Positions 34,572 through 43,679 of a stretch of DNA of 64,000 nt are shown piece after piece. Numbering within the stretch: position 1 is the stretch's first letter; each line of letters opens with the position of its first letter. The notes beneath the pieces are model-generated. The model was not told where the DNA came from, ran no database searches, and saw only the letters and a program-made list of their open reading frames with translations. The stretch comes from Bacillota bacterium (lineage in GTDB: Bacteria; Bacillota; Clostridia; Christensenellales; Aristaeellaceae), in NCBI GenBank assembly GCA_023436585.1, contig JAEZIN010000028.1, positions 648,838-712,837 on the forward strand. Reading direction: 5' to 3'. The position numbers and the translations under genes were made by a program.

Positions 34572-35711
34572 TCAACGGCTGATTTGCTCCCACTCCACCG
34601 GGTACTCGGGCACGGGGTTATCCAGTGACCTGCCGTTGTCCTTCAGTACCGTCATCAGGCTTTGTATGCTGCTGCCGTCCTCATAGGGCGTGGGGGCGAA
34701 GTCATTGTAATCCGCGCGGGAGGAAATGCGGCAGGGGATGATGCGGAAGCCCTCCGGGGTGGCCACACCGTTCAGCACGCGAAAGCGCGTTTGGAAGATA
34801 TAGGTGCTCATGTCCCTGGGCTTTGTGTTGCCGGCAAAGGAGAAATTGCCAAGGGAGTAGCAGATGTATTTGCCCTTGTAGACCTCTATGGGGTTGATGC
34901 GGTGGCTGTGGTGGCCGATGACCAGGTCGGCGCCGGCATCGATGGTCATCTTGCCAAGCTTCTGCTGGTTGTCGTTGGGCTTGTAATCCAGCTCGTTGCC
35001 CCAATGGAAGCTTACGATGACGATGGGGTATTGCGCCTTGGCCGCAGCCACATCTATGGGTACCTGCTCAAAAAGCGTGGGGTATTGGTCGAAGGTTTGG
35101 TAGGAAAGCATGGCGATTTTGACGCCTTGGGCTTCATATACACCCAGCTCTCCGCCGCCGGAATAGACGATGCTGGCGTTTATCAGCGTTTGCTGCGTTT
35201 CGGCATACCCTTGCGAGCCGTGGTCCATGACATGGTTGTTCTCCAGGGAAACGGCCTCCACATTTCCGGATGTAAGGATTTGCACGTAATCCAGCGGTGC
35301 GGAAAACAGGAATTCGTTTTCCTTTTTGTCGGAGTTGATGGGGGCGGTGGTCAGCGTGCCCTCGAAGTTTACCAGGGTCATGTCGTCCTGGGCGAAAATG
35401 TCCTTTACGTTACGGAAGGGGAAGGTCAAATCGCCCTTCTGCTTGTCCAGCTCTTTGTCAAAGATGGATTTGCCGCTCTTGCGCACATCGCCGCCGATGG
35501 TCACATCCCCGGTAAAGCTCATGGTCAAAAGAACGGAACCATCCGCGGAGGGGAAGACGGTGGGTGTGGGCTGTTCATCCGGTTCCCCGGACGGGGCAGG
35601 GGTCTGCCCGCCTCCATTCAGATCCAGGAAGGATATTTCCTCATCCTCCGCCAAAGCCCCAAGCGTTAAGAACATCAAAAGAACCAGGAGTCCGGAAAGG
35701 ACCCGACGCAT
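34572..35711 (-). CDS. CapA family exported protein (poly-gamma-glutamate synthesis type)
   Basis: 379 residues. Signal peptide 1-21 (MRRVLSGLLVLLMFLTLGA), an acidic low-complexity linker, then the CapA metallophosphatase-like domain: FTGDVTIGGD, NFEGTL, NNHVMDHG, VSFHWGNE and GHHSHRINPIE with SLGNFSF. CapA proteins take part in making or anchoring poly-gamma-glutamate in Bacillus, but many stand-alone homologues have unknown substrates. ATG 35711 has GGAGGTG seven bases upstream; the longer frame to 35792 lacks one. No capB/C genes are nearby, so a capsule is not implied. Confidence 0.88.
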   Translation of the reverse strand: MRRVLSGLLVLLMFLTLGALAEDEEISFLDLNGGGQTPAPSGEPDEQPTPTVFPSADGSVLLTMSFTGDVTIGGDVRKSGKSIFDKELDKQKGDLTFPFRNVKDIFAQDDMTLVNFEGTLTTAPINSDKKENEFLFSAPLDYVQILTSGNVEAVSLENNHVMDHGSQGYAETQQTLINASIVYSGGGELGVYEAQGVKIAMLSYQTFDQYPTLFEQVPIDVAAAKAQYPIVIVSFHWGNELDYKPNDNQQKLGKMTIDAGADLVIGHHSHRINPIEVYKGKYICYSLGNFSFAGNTKPRDMSTYIFQTRFRVLNGVATPEGFRIIPCRISSRADYNDFAPTPYEDGSSIQSLMTVLKDNGRSLDNPVPEYPVEWEQISR

Positions 35712-35836
35712 AAAGTGCACCTCCGAAAGCAAAGGGTATTTTAACCAATGGAACGATGGACAAAGCCAAAACCCTGCAAGCGGCAGCAGCAAGCGCGAAA
35801 CCTAAGGCGATGGCGTATGCCGCATGGCTTACTGGA

Positions 35837-37021
35837 TCACAGCTCCTTGATGAACGCCTCTATACGCTCCAGCGCCATGACCAGCTTGTTGATGGCCGTG
35901 GCATAGCAGCAGCGGATGTGACCTTCGCCGCTTTGGCCAAAGGCGGTGCCTGGCACGCAGGCTACCTTGTAGCGGCTTAAAAGCTGCGTGCAGAATTCCT
36001 CGCTGCTAAGGCCCGTTTTGCGGATGGAGGGGAACACATAAAACGCGCCAAGGGGCTCAAAGCAGTCCAGGTCCATTTTGCAGAAGCCGTCCACCATCAG
36101 CCTGCGGCGGCGGTCATAGCTTGTGCGCATTTGCGCCACATCATCGTAATTGTTTTCCCGGCCATTTTTCAGCGCTTCCTCGGCGGCCACCTGGCCCTGG
36201 CGCGGAGCGCACATGATGGCGTATTGATGGATTTTGAACATGGCAGCCACGATGGGGGCGGGAGCACAGACATAGCCCATGCGCCAGCCGGTCATGGCAA
36301 ATGCTTTGCTGAAGCCGTTGATGGTGACCGTCCGCTCCCACATGTCTGGAAGGCTGGCAAAGCTGACATGGGGCTCGGGGCCGTAATTAAGCTCGCTGTA
36401 GATTTCGTCGCTGATCACAAGGATGTTGCTTTCCCGAATAACCTGTGCGACGGCTTCAAGGTCCGCCCGCTCCATGATGGCGCCGGTGGGGTTGTTGGGG
36501 TAGGGCAGGATCAGCGCCTTGGTGCGGGGGGTGATTTTCTCCCGCAATGCCTGCGCCGTCAGCCGAAAGGCGGTGGTATTGTCCGTCTTTACCGCAACAG
36601 GCGTGCCGCCGGCAAACAGCACGCTGGGGCTGTAGCTGACATAGCTGGGTTCGGGCACCAGTACCTCGTCGCCAGGGTTGGTGAGCGAGCGCAGCGCAAG
36701 GTCAATGCCCTCGCTGGCCCCCACCGTTACAAGTATCTCCTGGTTGGGGTCGTAGGTGATATGGTAACGGGAGGAAAGGTAGTAGGCGATTTCCCTGCGC
36801 AGGGAAAGAATACCCCAGTTGGAGGTATATTGCGTTTCCCCATCCAAAAGGCTGTTGATGGCGGCGTTGCGTATATGGTAGGGCGTTACGAAATCGGGCT
36901 CGCCCACACCAAGGGAAATGGCATCGGGCATGGTGGCCACGATGTCAAAAAACTTGCGGATGCCGCTGGGGGCGACGGCGGCGACCCTGGGATTGATGTA
37001 TTTGGAATAATCGATGCTCAC
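35837..37021 (-). CDS. PLP-dependent aminotransferase, class I/II
   Basis: 394 residues, fold type I, moving an amino group between an amino acid and a 2-oxo acid. The PLP Lys is K239 in INGFSKAFAMTGWRMGY; DEIYSEL and NPTG are also present. The start PSGIRKFFDIVATMPDAISL is typical of the AspC/AlaA-like clostridial group. GTG 37021 overlaps the stop of the Lrp-type regulator gene (GTGA), a strong sign of coupling. In many Firmicutes such an aminotransferase pairs with an Lrp regulator. The amino acid substrate cannot be told. Confidence 0.9.
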   Translation of the reverse strand: MSIDYSKYINPRVAAVAPSGIRKFFDIVATMPDAISLGVGEPDFVTPYHIRNAAINSLLDGETQYTSNWGILSLRREIAYYLSSRYHITYDPNQEILVTVGASEGIDLALRSLTNPGDEVLVPEPSYVSYSPSVLFAGGTPVAVKTDNTTAFRLTAQALREKITPRTKALILPYPNNPTGAIMERADLEAVAQVIRESNILVISDEIYSELNYGPEPHVSFASLPDMWERTVTINGFSKAFAMTGWRMGYVCAPAPIVAAMFKIHQYAIMCAPRQGQVAAEEALKNGRENNYDDVAQMRTSYDRRRRLMVDGFCKMDLDCFEPLGAFYVFPSIRKTGLSSEEFCTQLLSRYKVACVPGTAFGQSGEGHIRCCYATAINKLVMALERIEAFIKEL

Positions 37022-37509
37022 GGCGAAACCACCAATCTGCGGTCGGACCGTTCATTCTCGAAGATCACGCCTTCGGACTTGTAGCGCTTGAGCACAAAAT
37101 GCGTGGCGGTGCCGGTGACCATTTCCAGGGGGCTTAATTTTTCGCTGACGAAGAAGGCCAGCTCCTTCAACGTGCGGGCCTCCACAAGGAGAAGAAGGTC
37201 ATAGGCTCCGCTCATCAGGTACACGCTTTTGACTTCCTCAAAGCGGTAGATGCGGGCGGCCACGGCATCAAAGCCCATGTCCCTTTGCGGGGTGACGCGC
37301 ACCTCAATCATGGCCTCCACCCGCTCGCGGTCGGTTAAGTCCCAGTTGATGATGGGGGAATAGCGCAGGATGACATGGCGCGTTTCCATATCGTCGATGG
37401 CCTGGGCCACCTCTTCCATAGGCCGTCCGGTCATGACGGCCAGCTTTTCCAGGGGGATGCGGCAATCCTCCCGAAGGATATCCAGCAGTTGCATTTGCAG
37501 GCTTTCCAT
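37018..37509 (-). CDS. Lrp/AsnC family transcriptional regulator
   Basis: 163 residues. N-terminal winged helix-turn-helix (DILREDCRIPLEKLAVMTGR), and a C-terminal RAM/ACT-like effector domain (EAMIEVRVTPQRDMGFDAV and YLMSGAYDLLLLVE). GAGGTGAAGG precedes ATG 37509. It is 18 bp after fhs and overlaps the aminotransferase gene, so it probably senses an amino acid and controls its own operon. Effector unknown. Confidence 0.92.
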   Translation of the reverse strand: MESLQMQLLDILREDCRIPLEKLAVMTGRPMEEVAQAIDDMETRHVILRYSPIINWDLTDRERVEAMIEVRVTPQRDMGFDAVAARIYRFEEVKSVYLMSGAYDLLLLVEARTLKELAFFVSEKLSPLEMVTGTATHFVLKRYKSEGVIFENERSDRRLVVSP

Positions 37510-37527
37510 GTTTCCTTCACCTCAATA

Positions 37528-39198
37528 TCAAAATAGGCCAGTAATGTTGCCGTCTTCATCCACATCGATGGAGATGGCCGCGGGGGTTTTGGGCAGCCCC
37601 GGCATGGCGATGATGTCCCCGGCAAAGGCTACGACAAACCCGGCGCCGGCGGACAGGCGCACGCTGCGCACCGCCAGTGTGTGGCCCTTGGGAGCGCCCA
37701 GCAGCTTGGGGTTGTCGGACAGGGAATACTGCGTTTTGGCAATGCAAACGGGATAATTTGCGTACCCCTCCTGCTCCCATTTTTTCAATTGGGACTGCAC
37801 GCCGGGGGCGAAACTGACATCGGCCGCGCCGTATATCTTCCTGGCGATGGACTGAATCTTTTCCGATAGGGGCATGTCCTGCGGATAGGTATAGGAAGGC
37901 GCGGAATCAGTATTGCTTTCGCACGCCCTGCAGACGGCGTCGGCCAGCTTTGCCGCACCTTGTCCGCCCTTGCCCCACGCCTCGCAGAGTTCGCAGGGTA
38001 CAGACAGCTTTTCCATCGCGGACTGAAGCAATGCGATTTCCGCCTCCGTATCGGTCAGGAAACGGTTGATGGCCACCACTGCCGGGCGGCGCCATACGTT
38101 TTGAATATGGTCCAGATGGGCGTACAGATTCGCGAGGCCCTTTTCAAGCGCCGGAAGGTTTTCCTTGGCCAGCTCTTCCTTTGCGCAGCCGCCGTGGTGC
38201 TTAAGCGCGCGGATGGTGGCCACGATGACGATGGCATCCGGCCACATGCCCGTAAAGCGGCACTTGATATCGAGAAATTTTTCAGCCCCGAGATCGGCCC
38301 CGAAGCCGGCTTCCGTCACCACATAATCGGCCATGCGCATGGCCGTCTGCGTGGCGATGACGCTGTTGCAGCCGTGGGCAATGTTGGCAAACGGGCCGCC
38401 GTGCATAAGGCAGGGCGTGCCGTCGATGGTCTGTACCAGGTTGGGCATCATGGCGTCCCTAAGCAGCGCAGCCATGGCACCCTGGGCACGAAGGTCGCCG
38501 GCGGTGACAGCCTTGCCATCGTACGTGCGGCCCACCACCAGCTTGCTAAGGCGGGCTTTCAGGTCCTGCAGGTCCTGGGAGAGACAGAATACCGCCATTA
38601 CCTCGCTGGCGGCGGTGATGTCAAATCCATCCTCCCGGGGCATTCCGTTGCCTTTTCCCCCCAGGCCGGATACGATGGAGCGAAGCTGCCTGTCATTCAA
38701 GTCCATGCAGCGCCGCCAGGTGATCTGCCTCGGATCGATATTCAGTTCGTTGCCTTGCTGGATATGGTTGTCCACCATGGCAGCCAGCAGGTTGTTGGCC
38801 GCTGTAACGGCGTGCAGGTCGCCGGTAAAGTGCAGGTTGATGGCCTCCATGGGCAGCACCTGCGCGTACCCGCCGCCGGTGGCCCCGCCCTTCATGCCGA
38901 ACACCGGGCCTAGGGAAGGCTCGCGAAGCGCCAGCATGGCTTTGCGCCCAGTATAGGTCAGGCCATCCGCCAGGCCGACGCTGATGGTGGTCTTGCCTTC
39001 GCCCGCGGGGGTGGGGGAAATGGCCGTTACCAGCACAAGGCGGGCCTTTTGCTCTCTCTTTAAATACGGCGCGGGATCGATTTTGGCGATCAGGCGGCCG
39101 TAGGGATGCAGCGTTTCCGGAAGGAATCCCGCGCTCTCGGCGATTGCCTGAATGGGTTTGGGGGATGCGGCTCTTGCGATCTGGAGGTCGGATGCCAT
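37528..39198 (-). CDS. fhs: Formate-tetrahydrofolate ligase
   Basis: 556 residues, the usual length. Makes 10-formyl-THF from formate, THF and ATP for purine synthesis and one-carbon metabolism or the Wood-Ljungdahl pathway. P-loop PTPAGEGKTTISVGLADG, then LREPSLGPVFGMKGGATGGG and GGPFANIAHGCNS. Start ATG 39198 with AAAGGTAG upstream; the in-frame ATG 39228 is less likely. It heads the fhs-lrp-aminotransferase operon. Whether the organism is an acetogen cannot be decided from this gene. Confidence 0.97.
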   Translation of the reverse strand: MASDLQIARAASPKPIQAIAESAGFLPETLHPYGRLIAKIDPAPYLKREQKARLVLVTAISPTPAGEGKTTISVGLADGLTYTGRKAMLALREPSLGPVFGMKGGATGGGYAQVLPMEAINLHFTGDLHAVTAANNLLAAMVDNHIQQGNELNIDPRQITWRRCMDLNDRQLRSIVSGLGGKGNGMPREDGFDITAASEVMAVFCLSQDLQDLKARLSKLVVGRTYDGKAVTAGDLRAQGAMAALLRDAMMPNLVQTIDGTPCLMHGGPFANIAHGCNSVIATQTAMRMADYVVTEAGFGADLGAEKFLDIKCRFTGMWPDAIVIVATIRALKHHGGCAKEELAKENLPALEKGLANLYAHLDHIQNVWRRPAVVAINRFLTDTEAEIALLQSAMEKLSVPCELCEAWGKGGQGAAKLADAVCRACESNTDSAPSYTYPQDMPLSEKIQSIARKIYGAADVSFAPGVQSQLKKWEQEGYANYPVCIAKTQYSLSDNPKLLGAPKGHTLAVRSVRLSAGAGFVVAFAGDIIAMPGLPKTPAAISIDVDEDGNITGLF

Positions 39199-39314
39199 GC
39201 GGTCACTACCTTTCCATATCTTGCACATTATAAGTCATTATATCGGAACGCCGAAATTTGCGCAAGACGAAGAAAGCCGGAGCCGGGATGGATCCAATGG
39301 TAGGAATCTGATAC

Positions 39315-39343
39315 TTGACAAAATATTACTTTTATGGTATGAT
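39315..39343 (+). promoter_or_regulatory. sigma-A promoter of the MBL hydrolase gene
   Basis: TTGACA (39315-39320), 17-bp spacer, TATGAT (39338-39343); 75 bp before ATG 39418. Confidence 0.85.
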
Positions 39344-39417
39344 AATCAAAACGGCGGTTGTTTTTGCTATTGCGCTATGGTATAAAACCTCTATCGACTA
39401 TGATGGGAGGTTTTTTT

Positions 39418-40167
39418 ATGTCGGAAGCTGCAAGAGTGTTTGTTCTTTCCATCCCCGCCAAGCTGCAGAATGGGGAGGATACGGTACATCCAGCAGTTGT
39501 GTATGACGGTGCGCAGGCCATCCTGATTGACACGTGCCTGCCCGGCGCGGCGAGGCAGATCATGGATGCTATGGAAGAAGCCGGCGTCCCATCTTCCTCA
39601 ATTTCGCATATCGTATTGACCCACGCGGATATGGACCACACAGGGAGCCTGAAAGAGATTCTTTCTTCCTTTCCGCAAAGTGTACAGGTGCTTTGCCATG
39701 AAAGGGAAAAGTCCTATGTGCAGGGCGATGTGCCGCCACTCCGGCTAGCCGCGATGGAGGAGGCTTTGGAAAATATGACGGGAGAAAAGCGCGCGCAGTT
39801 TTCCGCGCTGGCCCAAAGCCTGCGCGCAGGCTATAAGAATCTCGCTGTGCCTGTGACGGGCACGGTGGAGGATGGCGAAATGCTTCCCTGCGGGGTGCAG
39901 GTCATCTATACGCCTGGCCATACGCCGGGGCATATCAGCCTGTATTTAAAAAGCAGCCGCACGCTGATTGCGGGAGACGTATTGAGCGTTTTAAGTGGAG
40001 AGCTGCTGCCCGCGCCGGATTGGTCTGTAGGTGACAAGGAGTTGATGCGGGCATCCCTTAAGAAGTTGGCTGAACTTGATATAGAGACTGTCGTTTGCTT
40101 CCATGGCGGGGTGTTCAGCGACAGCGTACATCAAAGGCTGCTTAAGATTGCCGGTATGAATCAATAG
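39418..40167 (+). CDS. MBL-fold metallo-hydrolase
   Basis: 249 residues. Zinc motif THADMDHTGS (HxDxDH rather than HxHxDH), second-site residues in TPGHTPGHISLY, GDVLSV, and the last His in VCFHGG. It resembles the glyoxalase II-like/YflN-type hydrolases; substrate unknown. ATG 39418 has GGGAGG nine bases before it. Single gene with its own promoter and a shared bidirectional terminator. Confidence 0.88.
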   Translation: MSEAARVFVLSIPAKLQNGEDTVHPAVVYDGAQAILIDTCLPGAARQIMDAMEEAGVPSSSISHIVLTHADMDHTGSLKEILSSFPQSVQVLCHEREKSYVQGDVPPLRLAAMEEALENMTGEKRAQFSALAQSLRAGYKNLAVPVTGTVEDGEMLPCGVQVIYTPGHTPGHISLYLKSSRTLIAGDVLSVLSGELLPAPDWSVGDKELMRASLKKLAELDIETVVCFHGGVFSDSVHQRLLKIAGMNQ

Positions 40168-40177
40168 GCCAATGAAA

Positions 40178-40210
40178 AAACAGGCCCTTATGCGTCATAA
40201 AGGCCTGTTT
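40178..40210. terminator. bidirectional terminator
   Basis: AAACAGGCC (40178-40186) and GGCCTGTTT (40202-40210) with an inner TTATG/CATAA stem; A-run on the left, T-run on the right. It serves the convergent MBL hydrolase and pepF genes. Confidence 0.9.
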
Positions 40211-40245
40211 CTTGCTATGCGGTTCAACCTGCTAAGCCAGGCCGA

Positions 40246-41994
40246 TTACTGCTTATCGCACAGGCTGACGAACCTGTCAATCTCCTCCGTGACGATGCGA
40301 AGCGAGCTGCGCCAGAAATCCACGCTGCGGACGTCGATGCCCACGCTCCTGGCCACATCGTACACCGTGCCGTTGCCGCAGGAGCGCAGAAGCTGGTTGT
40401 AGGCGGGCACGAAGGCATCGCCCTTTTCCAAATACTGCGCGAATACGCCCTTGGCGAACAGAAGCCCGAAGGCATAGGGGAAATTGTAGAAGTGGAAGGT
40501 TGGGCTGTAATAGTGAATTTTGCACGCCCACATGTAGGGGTGGCGGGCATCTTTGGCGAGGCCATCGCCATAGCTTGCCTCCTGGGCCCTGAGCATGGCG
40601 TCCTTGAGTTCATCCACACTCAGCGCGTGGTCGGCCCTTACATTGATGACCTCGGTTTCAAACAGGAAGCGGCCGTAGATATCCACAATGGTTTGCGTGG
40701 CCTCCATCAGCTCGGCCTCGATGATGGTGAAGGCTTCCTCGGGGGTTAAGTTCTTCAGTACCATGTGGCTTAAAAGGGTTTCGTTGAAGATGGAGGCCGT
40801 TTCCGCCAGGGGCATGGGCTGGGAAGTCAGCAGGATGGGCAGACCGGCCATGCACCTGTTGTGCCAGGCGTGGCCCAGCTCATGGGCCAGGGTGCTGATA
40901 TCGGCAAAGCTGCCGGCGAAGTTTGTAAGGACGCGGCTGATGTTCAGCGGATGTATGGAGGAGCAGAACGCGCCGCCCTGCTTGCCGCTCCTGGGGTACA
41001 TGTCGATCCAGCGGTTGTCGAAGGCTTCATGGATGAAGTCGCCCATGGCGGGGGAGAAGCTGCCCAGCTTTTGGGCCAGCAGCGCTCTGGCTTCCTCCAC
41101 GGTATACGTGCGCAGGCCCTTGCCTACAGGAGCCATCAGGTCATAGAAGGGGATGCCGTCCTCGTGGCCCAGCAGCCTGCCCTTGGCGCGAAGGTAGCGG
41201 CGGAAATCCGGCAGCGCTTCCCTCACGGCTGTCCACAAGGCGTCCAGCGTGGTTTTGTCCATGCGGGAATCGTGCAGCGTCCAGTCAAGCACGCTGTCAA
41301 AATGCCTCGCCTCCGTCTGTATACGCGCTTCACCCTTGATGCCGTTTAAGCAGGCGGCGAAGGAAAGCTCCGACTTGGGATAGGCGTTCAGTTCCGCCTC
41401 ATAGGCATCCTTGCGGACGGAAGGATCGGGATCGTACGCCTTGGCCCGCACGGCAGACAGGGGGATGTCCTCCCCCCGGAAGCTGGCGGTCAAGGTGGCG
41501 GCCAGCTTTTCCCGAAGCTGGGAAAAGGCCTCACCGCCGGTTAACGACATGCGCAGGATCCAGCTTTCAATGCTCTTGTCCATGCGGTGGGCGGCGTTTT
41601 CCTTCATTTCATGAAGCAGGAAGCTGTGCTCTATAAGCAGCGGGCTTTTTGCTATGATTTTGTCCATGTTGCTTAGCGTGCTTAAATACCGGCTGAATTC
41701 CGACTGAAGCTGTTCCGCGGCCACCTGCTTTTCCATCAGCTTGTCGATGCAGGAAAGCGCTTCCTGGTTGACGGCATCGGCTGCCCAGGTGAGGTACGCG
41801 AAGGCTCCTACCTTGGCGAACACCTCTTGCAGACCGGCGAACTGGCTGGTGACTTTTTCCAGAAGGGACAAAGGCTCGCCGCCTTGCGCCAATGTTTTTC
41901 CTATTTCCTCTACGCGGGGGCTCAGACTGTCAATGTCCTGCAAAAACTCCGGGCTTTGAAAGCCGCTGTAGAGCACCGATAGATCCCAGGTCAT
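40246..41994 (-). CDS. Oligoendopeptidase F-like M3 family metallopeptidase
   Basis: 582 residues. Cytoplasmic zinc endopeptidase acting on short peptides. Zinc motif AHELGHAWHNRCM (HExxH form HELGH), with the downstream Glu in PLAETASIFNE. The N-terminal helical domain and length match the PepF clade that includes clostridial M3 enzymes. ATG 41994 has AGGAGG upstream. It is ten bases after the PHP hydrolase gene, so they share a transcript. Confidence 0.92.
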   Translation of the reverse strand: MTWDLSVLYSGFQSPEFLQDIDSLSPRVEEIGKTLAQGGEPLSLLEKVTSQFAGLQEVFAKVGAFAYLTWAADAVNQEALSCIDKLMEKQVAAEQLQSEFSRYLSTLSNMDKIIAKSPLLIEHSFLLHEMKENAAHRMDKSIESWILRMSLTGGEAFSQLREKLAATLTASFRGEDIPLSAVRAKAYDPDPSVRKDAYEAELNAYPKSELSFAACLNGIKGEARIQTEARHFDSVLDWTLHDSRMDKTTLDALWTAVREALPDFRRYLRAKGRLLGHEDGIPFYDLMAPVGKGLRTYTVEEARALLAQKLGSFSPAMGDFIHEAFDNRWIDMYPRSGKQGGAFCSSIHPLNISRVLTNFAGSFADISTLAHELGHAWHNRCMAGLPILLTSQPMPLAETASIFNETLLSHMVLKNLTPEEAFTIIEAELMEATQTIVDIYGRFLFETEVINVRADHALSVDELKDAMLRAQEASYGDGLAKDARHPYMWACKIHYYSPTFHFYNFPYAFGLLFAKGVFAQYLEKGDAFVPAYNQLLRSCGNGTVYDVARSVGIDVRSVDFWRSSLRIVTEEIDRFVSLCDKQ

Positions 41995-42004
41995 CGTAAT
42001 CCTC

Positions 42005-42811
42005 CTAAATCTGTCCGCAGAGCTGCGGCTTTTTCGTTTGTAGTTGTATGCTGTCCAAGGGAAGGAGATTCAGGCTATGAAGCAACTCCCTGATTTCTGC
42101 TTCCGCCGCCAGGTTTTCCAGCAGTTCCGGCTGATGGGCGTCATAGCCAATGATCACCTGGTTGCCGCACAGCGCCGCGTATTCCCAGAACTCCCGCCGG
42201 GGGAAGAGGTTTTCGCCTTTATCTATCACATGGGCATTCATGTTGTATTCCAATGGCAACCCAAGGGAAAGCGCGCAGGTGCAAATGGCCTTTGCCACCG
42301 CCTGGCAGTCCGCGTCCCACGCGCCGCGCTGGCGCATGTACACATCGGGGTGGGCCAGGTAGGCGTACAGCCCTGATTGCATGCCCTCCACGCACATGTC
42401 CGCATACTTGAACATAAAGGCCGTGTCCCGGCAGGCATAGCCCACGTAGGGAGAATCCTCGTCGCTGCCGATGTAATGGGCCCCGAAGATGAGGTAATCC
42501 AGCTCGTAAGCGTCCCTTGTTTCCTTCAGCCAGTTCATGTATTTGGGAAAGAACTCGCATTCCAGGCCGGTCAATATATTCAGCCTGCCCCTGTACCTTT
42601 CCTTCAAATCCCGGATGCTTGTTACATAGCCGGGCAGTTGCTTGATATCCATGCGTATGCCGGACACAAACCCGCTTTGATAAGGCCAGGGGGTGTGGTC
42701 GGCGAAGCCCAAGGTGTCAAACCCCGCCTTTATAGCGGACTGTACGAACATTTCATCCGTTCCTGTAGCGTGCATGCACCGTGGGGTATGGGTATGATAA
42801 TTGCATTTCAT
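42005..42811 (-). CDS. PHP-domain phosphatase, histidinol-phosphatase-like
   Basis: 268 residues, PHP fold with a trinuclear metal site. HTHTPRCMHA at the start, FADHTPW, GLECEF, and GYDAHQPE at the end supply the metal ligands. It resembles HisJ/HisK histidinol-phosphatases, which do the penultimate step of histidine synthesis, but no his genes are near, and stand-alone PHP phosphatases are common. ATG 42811 with AAAGGAG upstream. Shares an operon with pepF. Confidence 0.85.
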   Translation of the reverse strand: MKCNYHTHTPRCMHATGTDEMFVQSAIKAGFDTLGFADHTPWPYQSGFVSGIRMDIKQLPGYVTSIRDLKERYRGRLNILTGLECEFFPKYMNWLKETRDAYELDYLIFGAHYIGSDEDSPYVGYACRDTAFMFKYADMCVEGMQSGLYAYLAHPDVYMRQRGAWDADCQAVAKAICTCALSLGLPLEYNMNAHVIDKGENLFPRREFWEYAALCGNQVIIGYDAHQPELLENLAAEAEIRELLHSLNLLPLDSIQLQTKKPQLCGQI

Positions 42812-42884
42812 GAATCGGGAGACTCCTTTTCATAAACAATCCCCCCGGCATAAGCACCGGAGGGAGGCGTTTTTCTGTTCCGGT

Positions 42885-43559
42885 CTACTTCTTTTTGCTC
42901 AGCGCGGCAAGGCAGTTTTCTTTGCTGCGTTCAATGTGCTTTTGCATGACGGCCTGCAGCCTTGTAAGGTCACGCTTTTGCAGGCAGTCCACAATTTCAT
43001 AATGCTCCTGCTGCGCCTCGTGGCGGCGGTTCTCCTGGGCAATGCTCATGGCGGAGAAGCGGGTGATGTATTCATCCTGGCTTTCTATGACGCGCAGGAT
43101 GCGCGCCTGACCCGACAGGCGGATCACTTGGTTGTGGAAGGCCCGCGCCAGCGGGGAAAGCTTTTCAATGCTGCCTTCCTTCAAGGCCCCATCCATCTGG
43201 GTCAGTTTCTCCTTCAGCGCTTTTATGTCTTCCTCCGTCACATTTTTGATGACGGCAGGCAGCGTCAGCATTTCCAGCGCGTTGCGGATGGTGTAGATCT
43301 CCTCCACATCGGCGATGGTAAAGGCGCGCACCACCACGCCGCGGCGCATGACGTATTCCACCAGTCCGTCACGCTCCAGCTTGCGCAAAGCTTCCCGAAG
43401 CGGGGTGCGGCTGATGTGCAGGCGCTCGGCGTAATCTGTTTCCACAATGCGCTCACCGGCGGGTATCTCCCCGGTAATGATGGCGTGCTTCAATACTTCA
43501 TAGGCGATCTCGCGGATGGGCCGGCTTTCCAGCATTGGTGCGAAGCGAAGAAGGGACAT
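42885..43559 (-). CDS. GntR-family regulator with FCD domain
   Basis: 224 residues. N-terminal winged helix (REIAYEVLKHAIITGEIPAG and SRTPLREALRKLERDGLVE), then an all-helical FCD ligand domain (from about residue 90) with metal-binding His residues (FHNQVIRLSG, HEAQQEHYEIV). FadR subfamily members usually sense organic acids. I start at ATG 43559 (AAAGGGG upstream), which begins SLLRFAPML; the frame runs open to 43637. Target genes may be its own or the PHP-pepF unit downstream; unknown. Confidence 0.9.
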   Translation of the reverse strand: MSLLRFAPMLESRPIREIAYEVLKHAIITGEIPAGERIVETDYAERLHISRTPLREALRKLERDGLVEYVMRRGVVVRAFTIADVEEIYTIRNALEMLTLPAVIKNVTEEDIKALKEKLTQMDGALKEGSIEKLSPLARAFHNQVIRLSGQARILRVIESQDEYITRFSAMSIAQENRRHEAQQEHYEIVDCLQKRDLTRLQAVMQKHIERSKENCLAALSKKK

Positions 43560-43679
43560 ACACCCAACCCCTTTGTTTGAGGTGTGTTTTTTGGATACGA
43601 TACACCTTTCCAATACATTTGTCAAGTTGCCTGCCAATGCTTGTCAAAAAACGGGGAAGATTGCCTGCTGACATAAGGG

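Noticed and set aside
34572..35711. capsule locus around capA
   Set aside because: No capB, capC or other polymer synthesis genes nearby.
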